Shown here in pieces: positions 24,217 to 32,262 of a DNA stretch of 32,262 bases (position 1 is its first letter; every line of letters starts with the position of its first letter). The stretch comes from Rhodospirillales bacterium (GTDB lineage: Bacteria > Pseudomonadota > Alphaproteobacteria > Acetobacterales > Acetobacteraceae). Under the pieces are notes generated by a model that did no database searches, had not been told where the DNA came from, and worked only from the letters and a program-made list of their open reading frames with translations. The position numbers and the translations under genes are program-made. The DNA lies in contig JANYFG010000009.1 in the NCBI GenBank assembly GCA_025362815.1, positions 1 to 32,262 of the forward strand, given 5' to 3'.

Positions 24217-25125
24217 CTACCCACGAGGATGGGTGCGGCGCCACACGTCCATCAGCTGCGTGGTGTCGACTGCGGTGTAACGCTGGGTGGTCGACAGGCT
24301 GGCATGGCCGAGCAGATCCTGGATGGAGCGGAGATCGGCGCCTCCGGCCAGCAAATGGGTGGCGAAGGAGTGCCGGAGCGCATGCGGCGTCGCGTGCTCG
24401 GGCAGGCCGGCCAGAGCGCGGTACTGCCGCAGGGTCCGCTGCGCCACGCCGGGGTCGAGACGGCCGCCACGGGCGCCGATGAACAACGGCGCGGCCGGGC
24501 TGCCCTGCGGGTGAACGCGCAGCCACGCCTCCATCACGTTGCGCACGGCGGCCAGCACCGGCACGATCCGCTGCTTGGAGCCTTTGCCTGTGACCACCAG
24601 CGCCGTGTCGCTGCCCGCCCGCGGCGCGTCTCGCACATCCAGCGCCAGCGCTTCGGCGATGCGCAGGCCGCTGCCGTAGAGAAGGCTGAACAACGCTACG
24701 TCGCGCAGCGACAGGTCGCCGTCCGTGATCTCGCCGATGTCGCGGGCCACCGACAAAGCCTGTGCCGGCGACAACGCCTTCGGCAGCGGCTTGCTCGGGC
24801 GCGGCGCCGCCAGCAGCGCGAGCTGCGGGTTGTCCACGCCATGGCGGCGGGCGAGGAACCTGAAAAAGCTGCGCACCGCCGAGACATGGCGCGCCCGTGT
24901 GGCCCGGCCCCGCCCATCCGCCGCGGAATGCGCCAGCCAGGCGCGAAACTCTGCCGCACGCAACGCGCCCAAGGCGGGCAGATCCGGCTCGCCGCCCTGG
25001 TGGCGGGTGATAAAGCCCAGGAAATTCGAGAGATCGGCGCCATACGCCTCCACCGTCAGCGGCGAGGCACGACGTTCCAATGCGAGAAACGCGAGAAATT
25101 CGACCCTGGCGGCTTCGCCCTGCAT
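24217..25125 (-). CDS. xerC: Tyrosine recombinase XerC
   Basis: This site-specific recombinase, with XerD, resolves chromosome dimers at dif. It has 302 residues, the normal length. The N-terminal SAM-like core-binding domain covers about 1-105, and the catalytic domain shows all six active-site residues: Arg155 (GSGLRIAE), Lys181 (TGKGSKQR), His248 and Arg251 (PHALRHSFATHLL), His274 (LLGHASLSTTQ) and nucleophile Tyr283 (RYT). The ATG at 25125 overlaps the DUF484 stop by one base (TGATG); a much longer open frame to 25464 is only a GC-rich extension over the DUF484 gene. It is the last gene of the fsa-DUF484-xerC operon. It is a housekeeping recombinase, not a phage integrase. Confidence 0.95.
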   Translation of the reverse strand: MQGEAARVEFLAFLALERRASPLTVEAYGADLSNFLGFITRHQGGEPDLPALGALRAAEFRAWLAHSAADGRGRATRARHVSAVRSFFRFLARRHGVDNPQLALLAAPRPSKPLPKALSPAQALSVARDIGEITDGDLSLRDVALFSLLYGSGLRIAEALALDVRDAPRAGSDTALVVTGKGSKQRIVPVLAAVRNVMEAWLRVHPQGSPAAPLFIGARGGRLDPGVAQRTLRQYRALAGLPEHATPHALRHSFATHLLAGGADLRSIQDLLGHASLSTTQRYTAVDTTQLMDVWRRTHPRG

Positions 25126-25760
25126 CAGCGCCACAGGCAGGCGGCCACGGCGCGGCCCAGGAACGCCAGCGGCGCGGTGCCCTGGCAGGGGTCGAGCATC
25201 GCCGCATCGCGTGATGCCAGCGCGAGCAGGCACGGCGGCCCTTGGCCTGGCACCAGGATCAACGCTTCGTGCCGGGCCAGCAGCATCGCCTCGCCATGCA
25301 CGAGGGCGGCATGCTCTGGATCGGTCTCGAACACCACCCGGGCGGCGCGCAGCAACGACGCGATCGTGCCAGCCGGAAGCGTGCGCAGACCGGGGCGTTC
25401 GGCCTCGATGCAAAGGCAGGCGGCATCGACTGCGAGCAGCGACGGCAGCTCGTCGGTGATGCATTCGATCAGCGACGATGTTTGCATTAACGCCAGCACC
25501 GCCTCCTGCACCCGCGCCGAAAGCCCCGCGATGGCACGCCCCGCCGCCAGCACCACATCGGCCTGCTCGGCCAGCGCGCTGGCATGCGCCCGCTCGGCGG
25601 CCAGCATGGCGGCCATGTGATCCGCCAACGGCGCCCCGTGCACGCGCGAAGGCGGCACGAGGCTGCGATACAGATCCGGATTGTCGGCCAGAAACTGCGG
25701 ATGCGACTGCAGGTAGGCCGTCACATCCGCCGCATCCATGGCCGTGTCCGAAAACGGCAT
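25125..25760 (-). CDS. DUF484 family protein
   Basis: This 211-residue protein of the DUF484 family is usually found next to xerC in proteobacteria. The N-terminus has the family sequence VTAYLQSHPQFLADNPDLYRSL (about 13-34). A helical, probably coiled-coil stretch follows (AAMLAAERAHASALAEQADVVLAAGRAIAGL), then a GAF-like domain, ending PLAFLGRAVAACLWR. The molecular role is not established. The ATG at 25760 is used; an in-frame ATG at 25739 is also possible. It lies 21 bp after fsa, and its stop overlaps the start of xerC, so the three are one operon. Confidence 0.88.
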   Translation of the reverse strand: MPFSDTAMDAADVTAYLQSHPQFLADNPDLYRSLVPPSRVHGAPLADHMAAMLAAERAHASALAEQADVVLAAGRAIAGLSARVQEAVLALMQTSSLIECITDELPSLLAVDAACLCIEAERPGLRTLPAGTIASLLRAARVVFETDPEHAALVHGEAMLLARHEALILVPGQGPPCLLALASRDAAMLDPCQGTAPLAFLGRAVAACLWR

Positions 25761-25781
25761 CCTGAGGCCAGCTCTATGGGA

Positions 25782-26438
25782 TCAGACGATCGACTGGCCG
25801 GTGCCGGCCCAATCCTTCAGGAACGCGGCAAGCCCCTTGTCGGTCAGCGGATGCTGATATAGCGCGCGCAGCACGGCGGGCGGCAGGGTTGCCACATGCG
25901 CGCCCAGCTTGGCGGCCTGGATCACGTGCATGGTGCTGCGAACGGAGGCCACGAGCACCTCGGTCTCCAGCGCCTCGTAGTTGTCGTAAATCTCCAGAAT
26001 GTCGGAGATCAGCTCCATGCCCTCCTGGCCGATGTCATCGAGGCGACCGACGAAGGGGCTGATGAACGTAGCGCCGGCCTTGGCGGCCAGCAGCGCCTGG
26101 GCGGCGGAGAAGCACAGGGTGACGTTGGTCATGGTGCCCTCGCCCGACAGGGTGCGGCACGCGCGCAGACCGTCCGGCGTCAACGGCAGCTTCACGCACA
26201 CGTTGGTGGCGATCTTTCGCAGCACCGCGGCCTCGCGCATGATCTGGTCATACTCAGTGCCGGCGACCTCGGCGCTCACCGGGCCTTCGACGATCCCGCA
26301 GATCTCGGCGATCACTTCGCTGATCTTGCGGCCGGATTTGGCGATCAGGCTGGGGTTGGTGGTCACGCCATCGAGGAGGCCGGAAGCGGCCAGCGCCTTG
26401 ATCTCGGCCGTGTCGGCGGTGTCGACAAAGAATTTCAT
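25782..26438 (-). CDS. fsa: Transaldolase family protein (FSA/TalC type)
   Basis: This short-form transaldolase or fructose-6-phosphate aldolase of 218 residues is a class I aldolase of the non-oxidative pentose phosphate area. It begins MKFFVDTAD with Asp6. [12 protein letters not shown] is at 25-36, and the Schiff-base Lys83 is in [21 protein letters not shown] and [24 protein letters not shown] complete the family pattern. The ATG at 26438 has AGGA about 8 bases upstream; the longer open frame to 26555 just reads through the 30-bp tandem repeats. It is the first gene of the fsa-DUF484-xerC operon and is divergent from priA. Whether it acts as transaldolase or FSA cannot be told here. Confidence 0.93.
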   Translation of the reverse strand: MKFFVDTADTAEIKALAASGLLDGVTTNPSLIAKSGRKISEVIAEICGIVEGPVSAEVAGTEYDQIMREAAVLRKIATNVCVKLPLTPDGLRACRTLSGEGTMTNVTLCFSAAQALLAAKAGATFISPFVGRLDDIGQEGMELISDILEIYDNYEALETEVLVASVRSTMHVIQAAKLGAHVATLPPAVLRALYQHPLTDKGLAAFLKDWAGTGQSIV

Positions 26439-26450
26439 GCTGCGCTGTCC

Positions 26451-26540
26451 TGTCGTTTTTGAGGCCCGCCGGGGCGGGCTGGTCGTTTTTGAGGCCCGCC
26501 GGAGTGGGCTGGTCGTTTTGGGCCTGCCGCGGCAGCCCGG
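26451..26540. repeat. Three tandem 30-bp units between fsa and priA
   Basis: Units start at 26451, 26481 and 26511, exactly 30 bp apart. Units 1 and 2 share GTCGTTTTTGAGGCCCGCCG and differ only at a few places near the 3' part; unit 3 is diverged and one T shorter in the T-run, with GGGCCTGCCG. Each unit joins a T-run to a GC-rich potential hairpin (in unit 1 GCCCGCC-GG-GGCGGGC). They occupy most of the divergent promoter region of fsa and priA, so they may be stacked terminator-like or protein-binding modules. Confidence 0.85.
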
Positions 26541-26560
26541 TTTCAGGCAGATCATACCCT

Positions 26561-28783
26561 ATGCGATCAGCGAATCCCAGGCAGGGCGAACAGGGCGGCC
26601 TTCTTCCGGCACCTGTGCAGGGCACGCGGGTGCCCGTGCAGCTGCCATATCCGTTCGCCGGCCCGTTCGACTATCGCGTGCCGCATGGCATGCTCCTGGC
26701 CCCCGGCGACCTCGTGCTCGTGCCGCTCAACCGCCGCGAGGAAGTGGGCGTGGTATGGGACGGCGAGGCCGATGGCCGGGTGGGCGACAACCGGCTGCGC
26801 CCGGTCTCTTCTAAAATCGACGTGCCGCCGATGCGTCAGGATCTGCGCCGCCTCGTCGACTGGATCGCAGCCTACACGCTGAGCCCGCCCGGTGACGTGC
26901 TGGCGATGGCGCTGCGGGTGAACGCCCTTCGCCCCGACCAGCCCTTGCTCGGCTGGCGGCTGGCCGATCCCATGCCACAGATCCGCGCTACCCCGCAGCG
27001 CGCGGCTGTCATGGCCGAATTGGCCCGCCTGCAGCCCCGCGCCGGCCCGGAACTGGCGCGCGCCGCCGGCGTGTCCGGCGGCGTGGTGCGCGCGATGGCC
27101 GATGCCGGATTGCTGCTGCCCGCGCCGTTGCCGGTGCTGCCCGGGTTCCATCCGCCAGACGCGGCACGCCCTGGTCCGGCGTTGTCTCCCGATCAGGACC
27201 ACGCCGCCGCCGCCCTGCGCGCGGCGGTGGTGTCGCACGAATTCTCCGTCACCTTGCTCGAAGGCGTCACCGGTTCGGGCAAGACGGAGGTCTATCACGA
27301 GGCGATCGCCGCCTGCCTGCGCGCGGGACGCCAGGCGCTCGTGCTCCTGCCGGAAATCGCCCTGTCCTCGCAATGGCTCGACCGCTTCGCCGCCCGGTTC
27401 GGCACGCCGCCCGCGGTCTGGCACTCCGATCTCTCAAGCCGCACCCGCAAGCTCACCTGGCGCGCGGTCCAGTCCGGCGAGGCCACCGTCGTGGTCGGCG
27501 CCCGCTCGGCGCTGTTCCTGCCATTCCCCGATCTCGGACTGGTGGTGATCGACGAGGAGCACGAGACGGCGTTCAAGCAGGAGGACGGCGTGGTCTACCA
27601 CGCCCGCGACATGGCCATCGTCCGCGCCCGGCTGTGCGAGGCCACCTGCATCCTGGCGTCGGCCACCCCCAGCCTGGAGACGGTGTCGAACGTCGAGGCC
27701 GGGCGATACCAACGCCTGCATCTGCCCAAGCGCCACGGAGGGGCCGCGATGCCCGAGATCACGTTGGTCGACCTGCGCGATCATCCGCCGGAACGCGGCG
27801 ACTTCATCTCGCCCCCCCTCATCGCGGAGGTGAACGCGGCCTTCGCGCGCGGCGAGCAGGCGATGCTGTTCCTCAACCGCCGTGGCTACGCGCCGCTCAC
27901 GCTCTGCCGGCGCTGCGGGCATCGCTGCCAGTGCCCGAACTGCACCGCCTGGCTGGTGGAGCACCGCGCGCGGCGACAGCTGCAGTGCCATCATTGCGGC
28001 CATGTCGAGCCCATTCCGCTGCTGTGCCCGGCCTGCGGGGCGGAGGCCAGCCTCACCGCCATCGGCCCAGGGGTGGAACGCATCACCGAGGAGGCGCTGC
28101 GCCTGTTCCCCCACGCGCGCACCTTGGTAATGGCCAGTGACACCCTGCCGGGGCCGAGTGCCGCGGCGGAGGCGGCGCGCGCCATTGAAGCCCGCCAGAT
28201 CGACCTTATCATCGGCACCCAGATCGTCGCCAAAGGGTGGCATTTTCCGCACCTGACGCTGGTTGGCGTGATCGACGCCGATCTCGGTCTCGCCGGCGGC
28301 GATCTGCGGGCGGCGGAGCGCACCGTGCAGCTGCTGCACCAGGTGTCCGGACGGGCAGGGCGGGCGGAGGCGCCGGGCCGCGTTCTGCTGCAAACCTTCA
28401 CCCCCGAGCATCCCGTGATGCAGGCGCTGAAAGGCGGCGATCTCGACGCGTTCATGCACAGCGAGGCGGAGCAGCGAAGGCCAGGCCACTGGCCCCCCTT
28501 CGGCCGCCTCGCCGCGCTCATCGTCAGTGCCGACACCGCCGAAGCCGCCGATGCCACGGCGCGCGACCTCGGCCGTATGGCGCCGCATGGCGAGGGGCTC
28601 CTGGTGCTCGGCCCCGCCCCCGCGCCGCTGGCGATCCTGCGCGGCCGTCACCGCCGCCGGCTGCTGCTCAAAACTCGTCGCGATATCGCGGTGCAACCGA
28701 TCCTGCGCGCCTGGCTGGCGCAGATCTCCAAGGTGGGCTCCGTGCGGGTGGATGTGGATATCGATCCGATCAGCTTTCTCTGA
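26561..28783 (+). CDS. priA: Primosomal protein N' (replication restart helicase PriA)
   Basis: This superfamily 2 DNA helicase restarts stalled replication forks. It has 740 residues, close to E. coli PriA (732). The N-terminal 3'-DNA-binding domain contains [12 protein letters not shown]. Walker A is GVTGSGKT at 235-242 and Walker B is VIDEEH with Asp331-His334. A cysteine-rich zinc-binding insert has Cys449, 452, 456, 458 and 461, then CHHC and CPAC pairs to about residue 495. Helicase motifs [29 protein letters not shown] and VSGRAGR follow. The start is uncertain: ATG 26561 is chosen, but a GTG at 26630 (VPVQLPYPF) would begin exactly at the conserved domain. It is transcribed away from fsa. 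Confidence 0.95.
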   Translation: MRSANPRQGEQGGLLPAPVQGTRVPVQLPYPFAGPFDYRVPHGMLLAPGDLVLVPLNRREEVGVVWDGEADGRVGDNRLRPVSSKIDVPPMRQDLRRLVDWIAAYTLSPPGDVLAMALRVNALRPDQPLLGWRLADPMPQIRATPQRAAVMAELARLQPRAGPELARAAGVSGGVVRAMADAGLLLPAPLPVLPGFHPPDAARPGPALSPDQDHAAAALRAAVVSHEFSVTLLEGVTGSGKTEVYHEAIAACLRAGRQALVLLPEIALSSQWLDRFAARFGTPPAVWHSDLSSRTRKLTWRAVQSGEATVVVGARSALFLPFPDLGLVVIDEEHETAFKQEDGVVYHARDMAIVRARLCEATCILASATPSLETVSNVEAGRYQRLHLPKRHGGAAMPEITLVDLRDHPPERGDFISPPLIAEVNAAFARGEQAMLFLNRRGYAPLTLCRRCGHRCQCPNCTAWLVEHRARRQLQCHHCGHVEPIPLLCPACGAEASLTAIGPGVERITEEALRLFPHARTLVMASDTLPGPSAAAEAARAIEARQIDLIIGTQIVAKGWHFPHLTLVGVIDADLGLAGGDLRAAERTVQLLHQVSGRAGRAEAPGRVLLQTFTPEHPVMQALKGGDLDAFMHSEAEQRRPGHWPPFGRLAALIVSADTAEAADATARDLGRMAPHGEGLLVLGPAPAPLAILRGRHRRRLLLKTRRDIAVQPILRAWLAQISKVGSVRVDVDIDPISFL

Positions 28784-28826
28784 GCCCGAAAAATAGTGCT
28801 CGCGCTCACGGTGTCCCCCGGTTGCG

Positions 28827-28851
28827 GGAACGACTTCGTTGCGTGACGATT
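28827..28851 (+). promoter_or_regulatory. Possible ECF-type promoter upstream of the lipid-kinase operon
   Basis: The 96-bp gap between priA and the lipid kinase contains GGAAC (28827-28831), then 15 bases, then CGATT. This resembles the general-stress EcfG pattern of alphaproteobacteria (GGAAC, about 16-17 bases, CGTT) but is not an exact match in spacing or -10. The small palindrome AACGA-CT-TCGTT overlaps it (28829-28840). The evidence is weak. Confidence 0.25.
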
Positions 28852-28879
28852 GCTTCCTGATCACCCGTCCCGAGGCGTT

Positions 28880-29839
28880 ATGCCATCCGATCATGCTTCC
28901 CCCGCCGATCCGCCGCGCGTTCGCCGGTTCGCCATCGTGCTGAACCACTCCGCCGGCGCGCTGGTCGGCAGCGACGACCCGATGGAAGTGATGCGAAAGG
29001 CCTTCGCGCTGCACGACGTGATCGCCGATTTCATTCCGATGGAGGCCGGCGCGCTGCCCGCCCGCGTGACGTTGGCCCGCGATGCCGGGGCAGATGCGGT
29101 GGTGGTGATCGGCGGCGACGGCACGGTGGCCTGCGCGGCGCAACTTCTGGTGGGCACGGACACGCCGCTCGGCATCCTGCCGTCCGGCACGATGAACATT
29201 CTGGCCCGCGACCTCAAAATTCCGATCGGCGATCTCGACGCGGGCATCAAGGTTCTGGCCGACTTCCACGTTCGTGCCATCGACGTGGGGGAGGTCAACG
29301 GGCGGGTTTTTCTGTGCGGCTCCATGGTGGGGTTGCCCACGGTGCTCGGGCAGGTGCGTGAATCCGGCCGCGGCAAATCGCTTCTGCGCAGTTGGGCCCG
29401 TTACGCCGGCGCGGCGCTGCGGGTGTTTCGCACGTATCGCCCGTTGCGGCTTGGGCTGCACACCGCCGGGCGGCACTGGAAGGTGCGCTCGCCCGCGCTG
29501 ATGATCACGCCCAATCCGCTGGCCGATAAGGTCACGCACCAGATGGGCCGCACGCTGCTCGATGGCGGCATGCTGGCGGCCTATATCTTTGCCCGGCTGA
29601 AACTGATCGACGCGGTGCGGATCGGCGTGCCCGCCATGCTCGGGCGCTGGTCCGGCGACGAAGCGGTGGAGGAGCTCAGCCTTCCGGAATTGACCATCAC
29701 CGGGCACCGGCCCTCGATGCGTGTGATGAACGATGGGGAGGCGATGCTGCTGGACATGCCGCTGCGTTACGTGATCCGGCCCCGCGCCTTGAACGTCCTC
29801 GCCCCGATGCCGGCCACAAAAGGGGAGCTGGCCGCATGA
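28880..29839 (+). CDS. Diacylglycerol kinase family lipid kinase
   Basis: This 319-residue lipid kinase has the DAGK catalytic domain. A strand [12 protein letters not shown] starts the fold. The nucleotide-binding GGDGT is at 78-82 within [17 protein letters not shown], and the second family motif is [16 protein letters not shown] at about 98-112. The C-terminal domain includes the DGG and DGEAMLLD turns usual in bacterial YegS/DgkB-like enzymes. It phosphorylates a lipid hydroxyl such as diacylglycerol or a sphingoid-like base; the substrate is not predictable. The ATG at 28880 follows GAGG by 4-5 bases; an earlier in-frame start at 28850 lies in weaker context. Its stop overlaps the phosphoesterase start (ATGA), giving a three-gene operon. 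Confidence 0.9.
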   Translation: MPSDHASPADPPRVRRFAIVLNHSAGALVGSDDPMEVMRKAFALHDVIADFIPMEAGALPARVTLARDAGADAVVVIGGDGTVACAAQLLVGTDTPLGILPSGTMNILARDLKIPIGDLDAGIKVLADFHVRAIDVGEVNGRVFLCGSMVGLPTVLGQVRESGRGKSLLRSWARYAGAALRVFRTYRPLRLGLHTAGRHWKVRSPALMITPNPLADKVTHQMGRTLLDGGMLAAYIFARLKLIDAVRIGVPAMLGRWSGDEAVEELSLPELTITGHRPSMRVMNDGEAMLLDMPLRYVIRPRALNVLAPMPATKGELAA

Positions 29840-30684
29840 CCCGAATCGCGCATCTCACCGACCTGCATTTCGGCGCCGAGGACCCGGTGGTGGTGGAGGC
29901 GCTGGTGGAGGATCTCAACGCCGACCCGCCGGACCTGGTGGCGATCAGCGGCGACCTCACCCAAGGCGGCCATCACCGTGAATTTCGCCAGGCCCGCGCC
30001 TTCATGGACCGGCTGCACGCCCCCACGCTCACGGTGCCCGGCAACCACGACATCACGCCCTATGACCTGTGGGAGCGCTTCACCAATCCGTATGCCCGTT
30101 GGCGCGCGGAGGTCGGCACGCCCACGGAGCCCGATTGGTCCGACGAGACGGTGGCGGTGCTGGGCCTCAACACCGCCCGACGTGCCGGCTGGCATTGGGA
30201 CTGGTCGCGCGGCCGGGTGACGCACAAGAGGCTGGCCCGGCTGGTCGCGCGACTGGAGGCGGTGCCGGAAGGGCGCGTGCGTGTGGTGGTGGCACATCAT
30301 CCGCTTCTGCCGCCGGAAACCGAGCCGGAAACCCAGGTGGCCGGCGGCGCGGCACGGGCGCTCGAGGCGTTCGCCCGTCAGGGCGTGGCACTCGTGCTCG
30401 CAGGCCATCTGCATCGCGGCTATGCCCGCCTCGCCGCGGTGGGGGGCGGCCCGCCACTCGTGGTGCAGGGAAGCACCGCCACCTCGGTGCGGTTGCGCGG
30501 CGAGCCGAACGCCTATAACCGGATCACCATCCTGCCGGGCGAGCCGATCGGGATCGAGGTGCGGACATGGGAGGGCGGGCGATGGCACACCCGCGTGTCC
30601 ACCCCGGCCGACCCGGCGTCCCTCGCGGGCGAGCGGGCGGGCTCCGCCGTGACGATCACGCATGCCGAGGGCTCCACCGGGTGA
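29836..30684 (+). CDS. Calcineurin-like metallophosphoesterase
   Basis: This is a cytoplasmic dinuclear-metal phosphoesterase of 282 residues. Metal ligands are visible in order: Asp9 and His11 (LTDLHFG), Asp40 (ISGDLTQGG), Asn70-His71 (VPGNHDITP), His154 (VAHHPLLP), His191 and His193 (AGHLHRGY). The plan resembles CpdA-type and class III phosphodiesterases, but the substrate is unknown. It is coupled to the lipid kinase upstream (ATGA) and to the permuted-papain gene downstream (GTGA at 30681-30684), which suggests a role in phospholipid or phosphate-ester turnover with them. Confidence 0.9.
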   Translation: MTRIAHLTDLHFGAEDPVVVEALVEDLNADPPDLVAISGDLTQGGHHREFRQARAFMDRLHAPTLTVPGNHDITPYDLWERFTNPYARWRAEVGTPTEPDWSDETVAVLGLNTARRAGWHWDWSRGRVTHKRLARLVARLEAVPEGRVRVVVAHHPLLPPETEPETQVAGGAARALEAFARQGVALVLAGHLHRGYARLAAVGGGPPLVVQGSTATSVRLRGEPNAYNRITILPGEPIGIEVRTWEGGRWHTRVSTPADPASLAGERAGSAVTITHAEGSTG

Positions 30685-31325
30685 CCATTCCAGACGACGC
30701 GCTGCAAAATCTGGCGCCGCTGCCCTACGACGTGCTGCGCCCCCAGATCCAGGACGGCGACCTCATGCTGTGCTCGGCCCATGATCTCGGCTCCCGCGCG
30801 ATACGCTGGGCGACGCAAAGCCCCTGGAGCCATGTGGCGATCGCCTTCCGGCTGGAGGAGCTGAACCGGGTTCTGATCCTGGAAGCGGTGCAGAAGATCG
30901 GTGTTCGCGCGGTGCCGCTGTCGGACTTCATCGCGCGTACCAGCAGCGGCACGCACCCCTATCCCGGCCGGATCGTCATCGCCCGCCATCGCGACGTCGG
31001 AGCCGCGGCCCACGGTGCCGCGTTGATGAGCCGCATGCAGGAATTCGCCTTCGACCGTCTGGGCGCCAAGTTCTCCAACAGCGAGAACGTGAAGATCGCG
31101 CTCCGGATCATGCTCGGCCGCCTCGGGCGCCCCATGCCGCACCGCCTGGCGCCGGACGATGACTACATCTGCTCGGAATATGTGGCCGGCTGCTACGAAA
31201 GCGTGGGCCTGAAGATCGAGTGGGACGGGCGTGGGTTCATCGCGCCGTCCAACATCGCCCGCGACCCGCGTGTGGACGCGGTGGCGCAGATCCAGACCAC
31301 GGATCTGGGCGGGCGGCCCTCGTAA
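30681..31325 (+). CDS. Permuted papain-like (YiiX/YebB, NlpC/P60 superfamily) hydrolase
   Basis: This 214-residue protein has the circularly permuted NlpC/P60 fold. The His comes first ([12 protein letters not shown], His51, after [11 protein letters not shown]) and the catalytic Cys later ([19 protein letters not shown], Cys164). Members hydrolyse or transfer amide, ester or acyl bonds; relatives include lipid acyl-hydrolases and peptidases. No signal peptide is seen, so it is probably cytosolic. The GTG start forms GTGA with the phosphoesterase stop. It is the third gene of the lipid-kinase operon, 162 bp before atpH. Confidence 0.82.
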   Translation: MTIPDDALQNLAPLPYDVLRPQIQDGDLMLCSAHDLGSRAIRWATQSPWSHVAIAFRLEELNRVLILEAVQKIGVRAVPLSDFIARTSSGTHPYPGRIVIARHRDVGAAAHGAALMSRMQEFAFDRLGAKFSNSENVKIALRIMLGRLGRPMPHRLAPDDDYICSEYVAGCYESVGLKIEWDGRGFIAPSNIARDPRVDAVAQIQTTDLGGRPS

Positions 31326-31487
31326 CGACTGGTTCCACATTTCCGGGGCCTAGCGGCCGGTCCAGCCGTTGCGCCGCCAAACACCCCATGCTAGACGCCG
31401 CGTCGTCAGTGAAATCAATGTGACTGACGCCACATCCCACGATCACGCGCACCGAAGTGCCACGATCAAGCAGACGGAACCGCACTC
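31326..31487 (+). promoter_or_regulatory. Upstream region of the ATP synthase operon
   Basis: This 162-bp non-coding stretch should hold the atpHAGDC promoter. A tentative promoter is TTGCGC (31369-31374), 17 bases, then TAGACG (31392-31397) with an extended TG just upstream. The match is modest. No clear terminator for the preceding operon is visible. Confidence 0.3.
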
Positions 31488-32057
31488 TTGGCCTCTGGCG
31501 CGTCGACGATTTCCAGCGGCGGTGGGCTCACGGACCGGTATGCCACCGCTCTGTATTCCCTCGCCAGTGACCAGAACGCACTCGACCTGGTGGTCGACCA
31601 GATGGACGGCCTCGGTCGCCTGATCGATGAGGCGCCCACCCTGCGGCGCCTGCTCGAAAGCCCGCTTATCGACGTGAATATCGCCCAGAAGGCGATGCAT
31701 GCGGCGTTGGTCGAGCAGGGCTTCAGCAAGATCATCACCGATTTCGTGGGTGTGGTGACGGCCAATCGCAGGCTCGCGGTCCTGCGCGCCATCGTGACGG
31801 CGTTTGCCGCCCTGGTGGCCCAGAAGCGCGGGATCGTGCTGGCCGAGGTCACATCCGCCCATCCACTCAGCGACGTGCAGGAACAACAGCTGCGCGCCCG
31901 CCTGATCGAGGCTGGCTACGGCCAGGTCAATATCGCCAAGCGCGTTGACGAAAGCATTCTCGGCGGCCTGATCGTCAAGATCGGGGCCCGCCTCTACGAC
32001 ACGAGTATCAAGAGCCGTCTGCAGCGCCTGCAGTACGCCATGAAGGGAGCCGCCTGA
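31488..32057 (+). CDS. atpH: F1F0 ATP synthase delta subunit
   Basis: This is the peripheral-stalk OSCP/delta subunit linking F1 to F0, 189 residues. The N-terminal helical domain contains [11 protein letters not shown] and the C-terminal part has the family sequence [19 protein letters not shown] and [29 protein letters not shown]. It starts at a TTG with a weak upstream GGAA; no suitable ATG or GTG precedes the conserved region. Its TGA overlaps the atpA start by one base. The atpH-atpA order without atpBEF is the alphaproteobacterial arrangement. Confidence 0.94.
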   Translation: MASGASTISSGGGLTDRYATALYSLASDQNALDLVVDQMDGLGRLIDEAPTLRRLLESPLIDVNIAQKAMHAALVEQGFSKIITDFVGVVTANRRLAVLRAIVTAFAALVAQKRGIVLAEVTSAHPLSDVQEQQLRARLIEAGYGQVNIAKRVDESILGGLIVKIGARLYDTSIKSRLQRLQYAMKGAA

Positions 32058-32262
32058 TGGAAATCCGTCCTGCCGAGATTTCGGAAATCCTCAAGAAGCA
32101 GATCGCGTCTTTCGACACGGAAGCGAACGTGTCCGAGACCGGTCAGGTGCTGTCCGTCGGTGACGGCATCGCCCGCATCTTCGGCCTGCAGAACGTGATG
32201 GCCGGCGAACTCGTCGAGTTCCCGTCCGCCGGCCTCAAGGGCATGGCGCTGAACCTCGAAAC
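32057..32262 (+). CDS. atpA: F1F0 ATP synthase alpha subunit (5' end only)
   Basis: The first 68 residues of the regulatory nucleotide-binding subunit of F1 are visible and run off the right edge. [16 protein letters not shown], followed by [19 protein letters not shown] and [20 protein letters not shown], are textbook AtpA N-terminal sequences. It overlaps the atpH stop by one base. Confidence 0.96.
   Translation, partial: MEIRPAEISEILKKQIASFDTEANVSETGQVLSVGDGIARIFGLQNVMAGELVEFPSAGLKGMALNLE

Noticed and set aside
24217-25125. Tyrosine recombinase read as a phage or island integrase
   Set aside because: It sits in a housekeeping operon with DUF484 and fsa and has normal XerC length and motifs; no attachment sites or phage genes are nearby.
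24073-25620. 515-codon open frame on the plus strand opposite xerC and the DUF484 gene
   Set aside because: xerC on the other strand has all catalytic residues; the plus-strand frame is Arg/Gln/His-rich without motifs.
27434-29707. 757-codon open frame on the minus strand opposite priA and the lipid kinase
   Set aside because: It lies opposite two clearly recognisable genes, its composition is rich in Arg, Gly, His and Gln, and no family motif is seen. It is a GC-driven shadow frame.

Overview
The window is GC-rich, densely coded DNA that looks like an alphaproteobacterium, most likely a Rhodospirillales/Acetobacteraceae-type organism. Evidence: the 3' end carries atpH-atpA (the start of the alphaproteobacterial-type atpHAGDC locus) close to priA, a transaldolase (fsa type) and a DUF484-xerC pair, and nearly every operon uses ATGA, GTGA or TGATG stop-start overlaps. 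Genus-level placement is inference.

Layout. (1) 1-1017: C-terminally cut ATPase of a PotA-like ABC transporter (minus). (2) 1116-4350: a YghU-type glutathione transferase, then a tight ydbH-ynbE-ydbL operon for a bridge between inner and outer membrane. (3) 4378-17580: a large sugar/polyol catabolic island. It has a CUT1 ABC importer (binding protein, two permeases, ATPase), four Gfo/Idh/MocA dehydrogenases, two xylose-isomerase-like TIM-barrel isomerases/epimerases, a zinc alcohol dehydrogenase, a beta-hydroxyacid dehydrogenase and a cupin. (4) 17676-21574: an NMT1/SsuABC-type importer with two different permease genes and a small coupled membrane protein. (5) 21571-22352: three copies of a CTAG-bounded, double-hairpin intergenic element around an orphan single-domain response regulator. 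(6) 22349-24132 (minus): a beta-hydroxyacid dehydrogenase coupled to a TRAP-type solute-binding protein without a signal peptide. (7) 24217-26438 (minus): the fsa-DUF484-xerC operon. (8) 26561-32262: priA, then a lipid kinase / metallophosphoesterase / permuted-papain hydrolase operon, then atpH and the start of atpA.

How the genes work together. The island at 4378-17580 has the same enzyme classes as the E. coli ycj guloside cluster (ABC importer, Gfo/Idh/MocA glucoside 3-dehydrogenase, TIM-barrel 3-keto epimerase, zinc dehydrogenase), but with the TIM-barrel + Gfo pair duplicated and without glycoside phosphorylases. The likeliest reading is import of an unusual glycoside, anhydrosugar or polyol, followed by oxidation to a keto-sugar, epimerisation or elimination, and re-reduction; the substrate is unknown. 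No transcription-factor gene for it lies in the window, although a LacI-type operator-like palindrome sits in the divergent promoter region at 5499-5512.

The most unusual non-coding signal is the repeat family at 21571-22352. Its ends are CTAG (TTAG once), and the TAG stop codons of three neighbouring genes lie exactly inside those ends.
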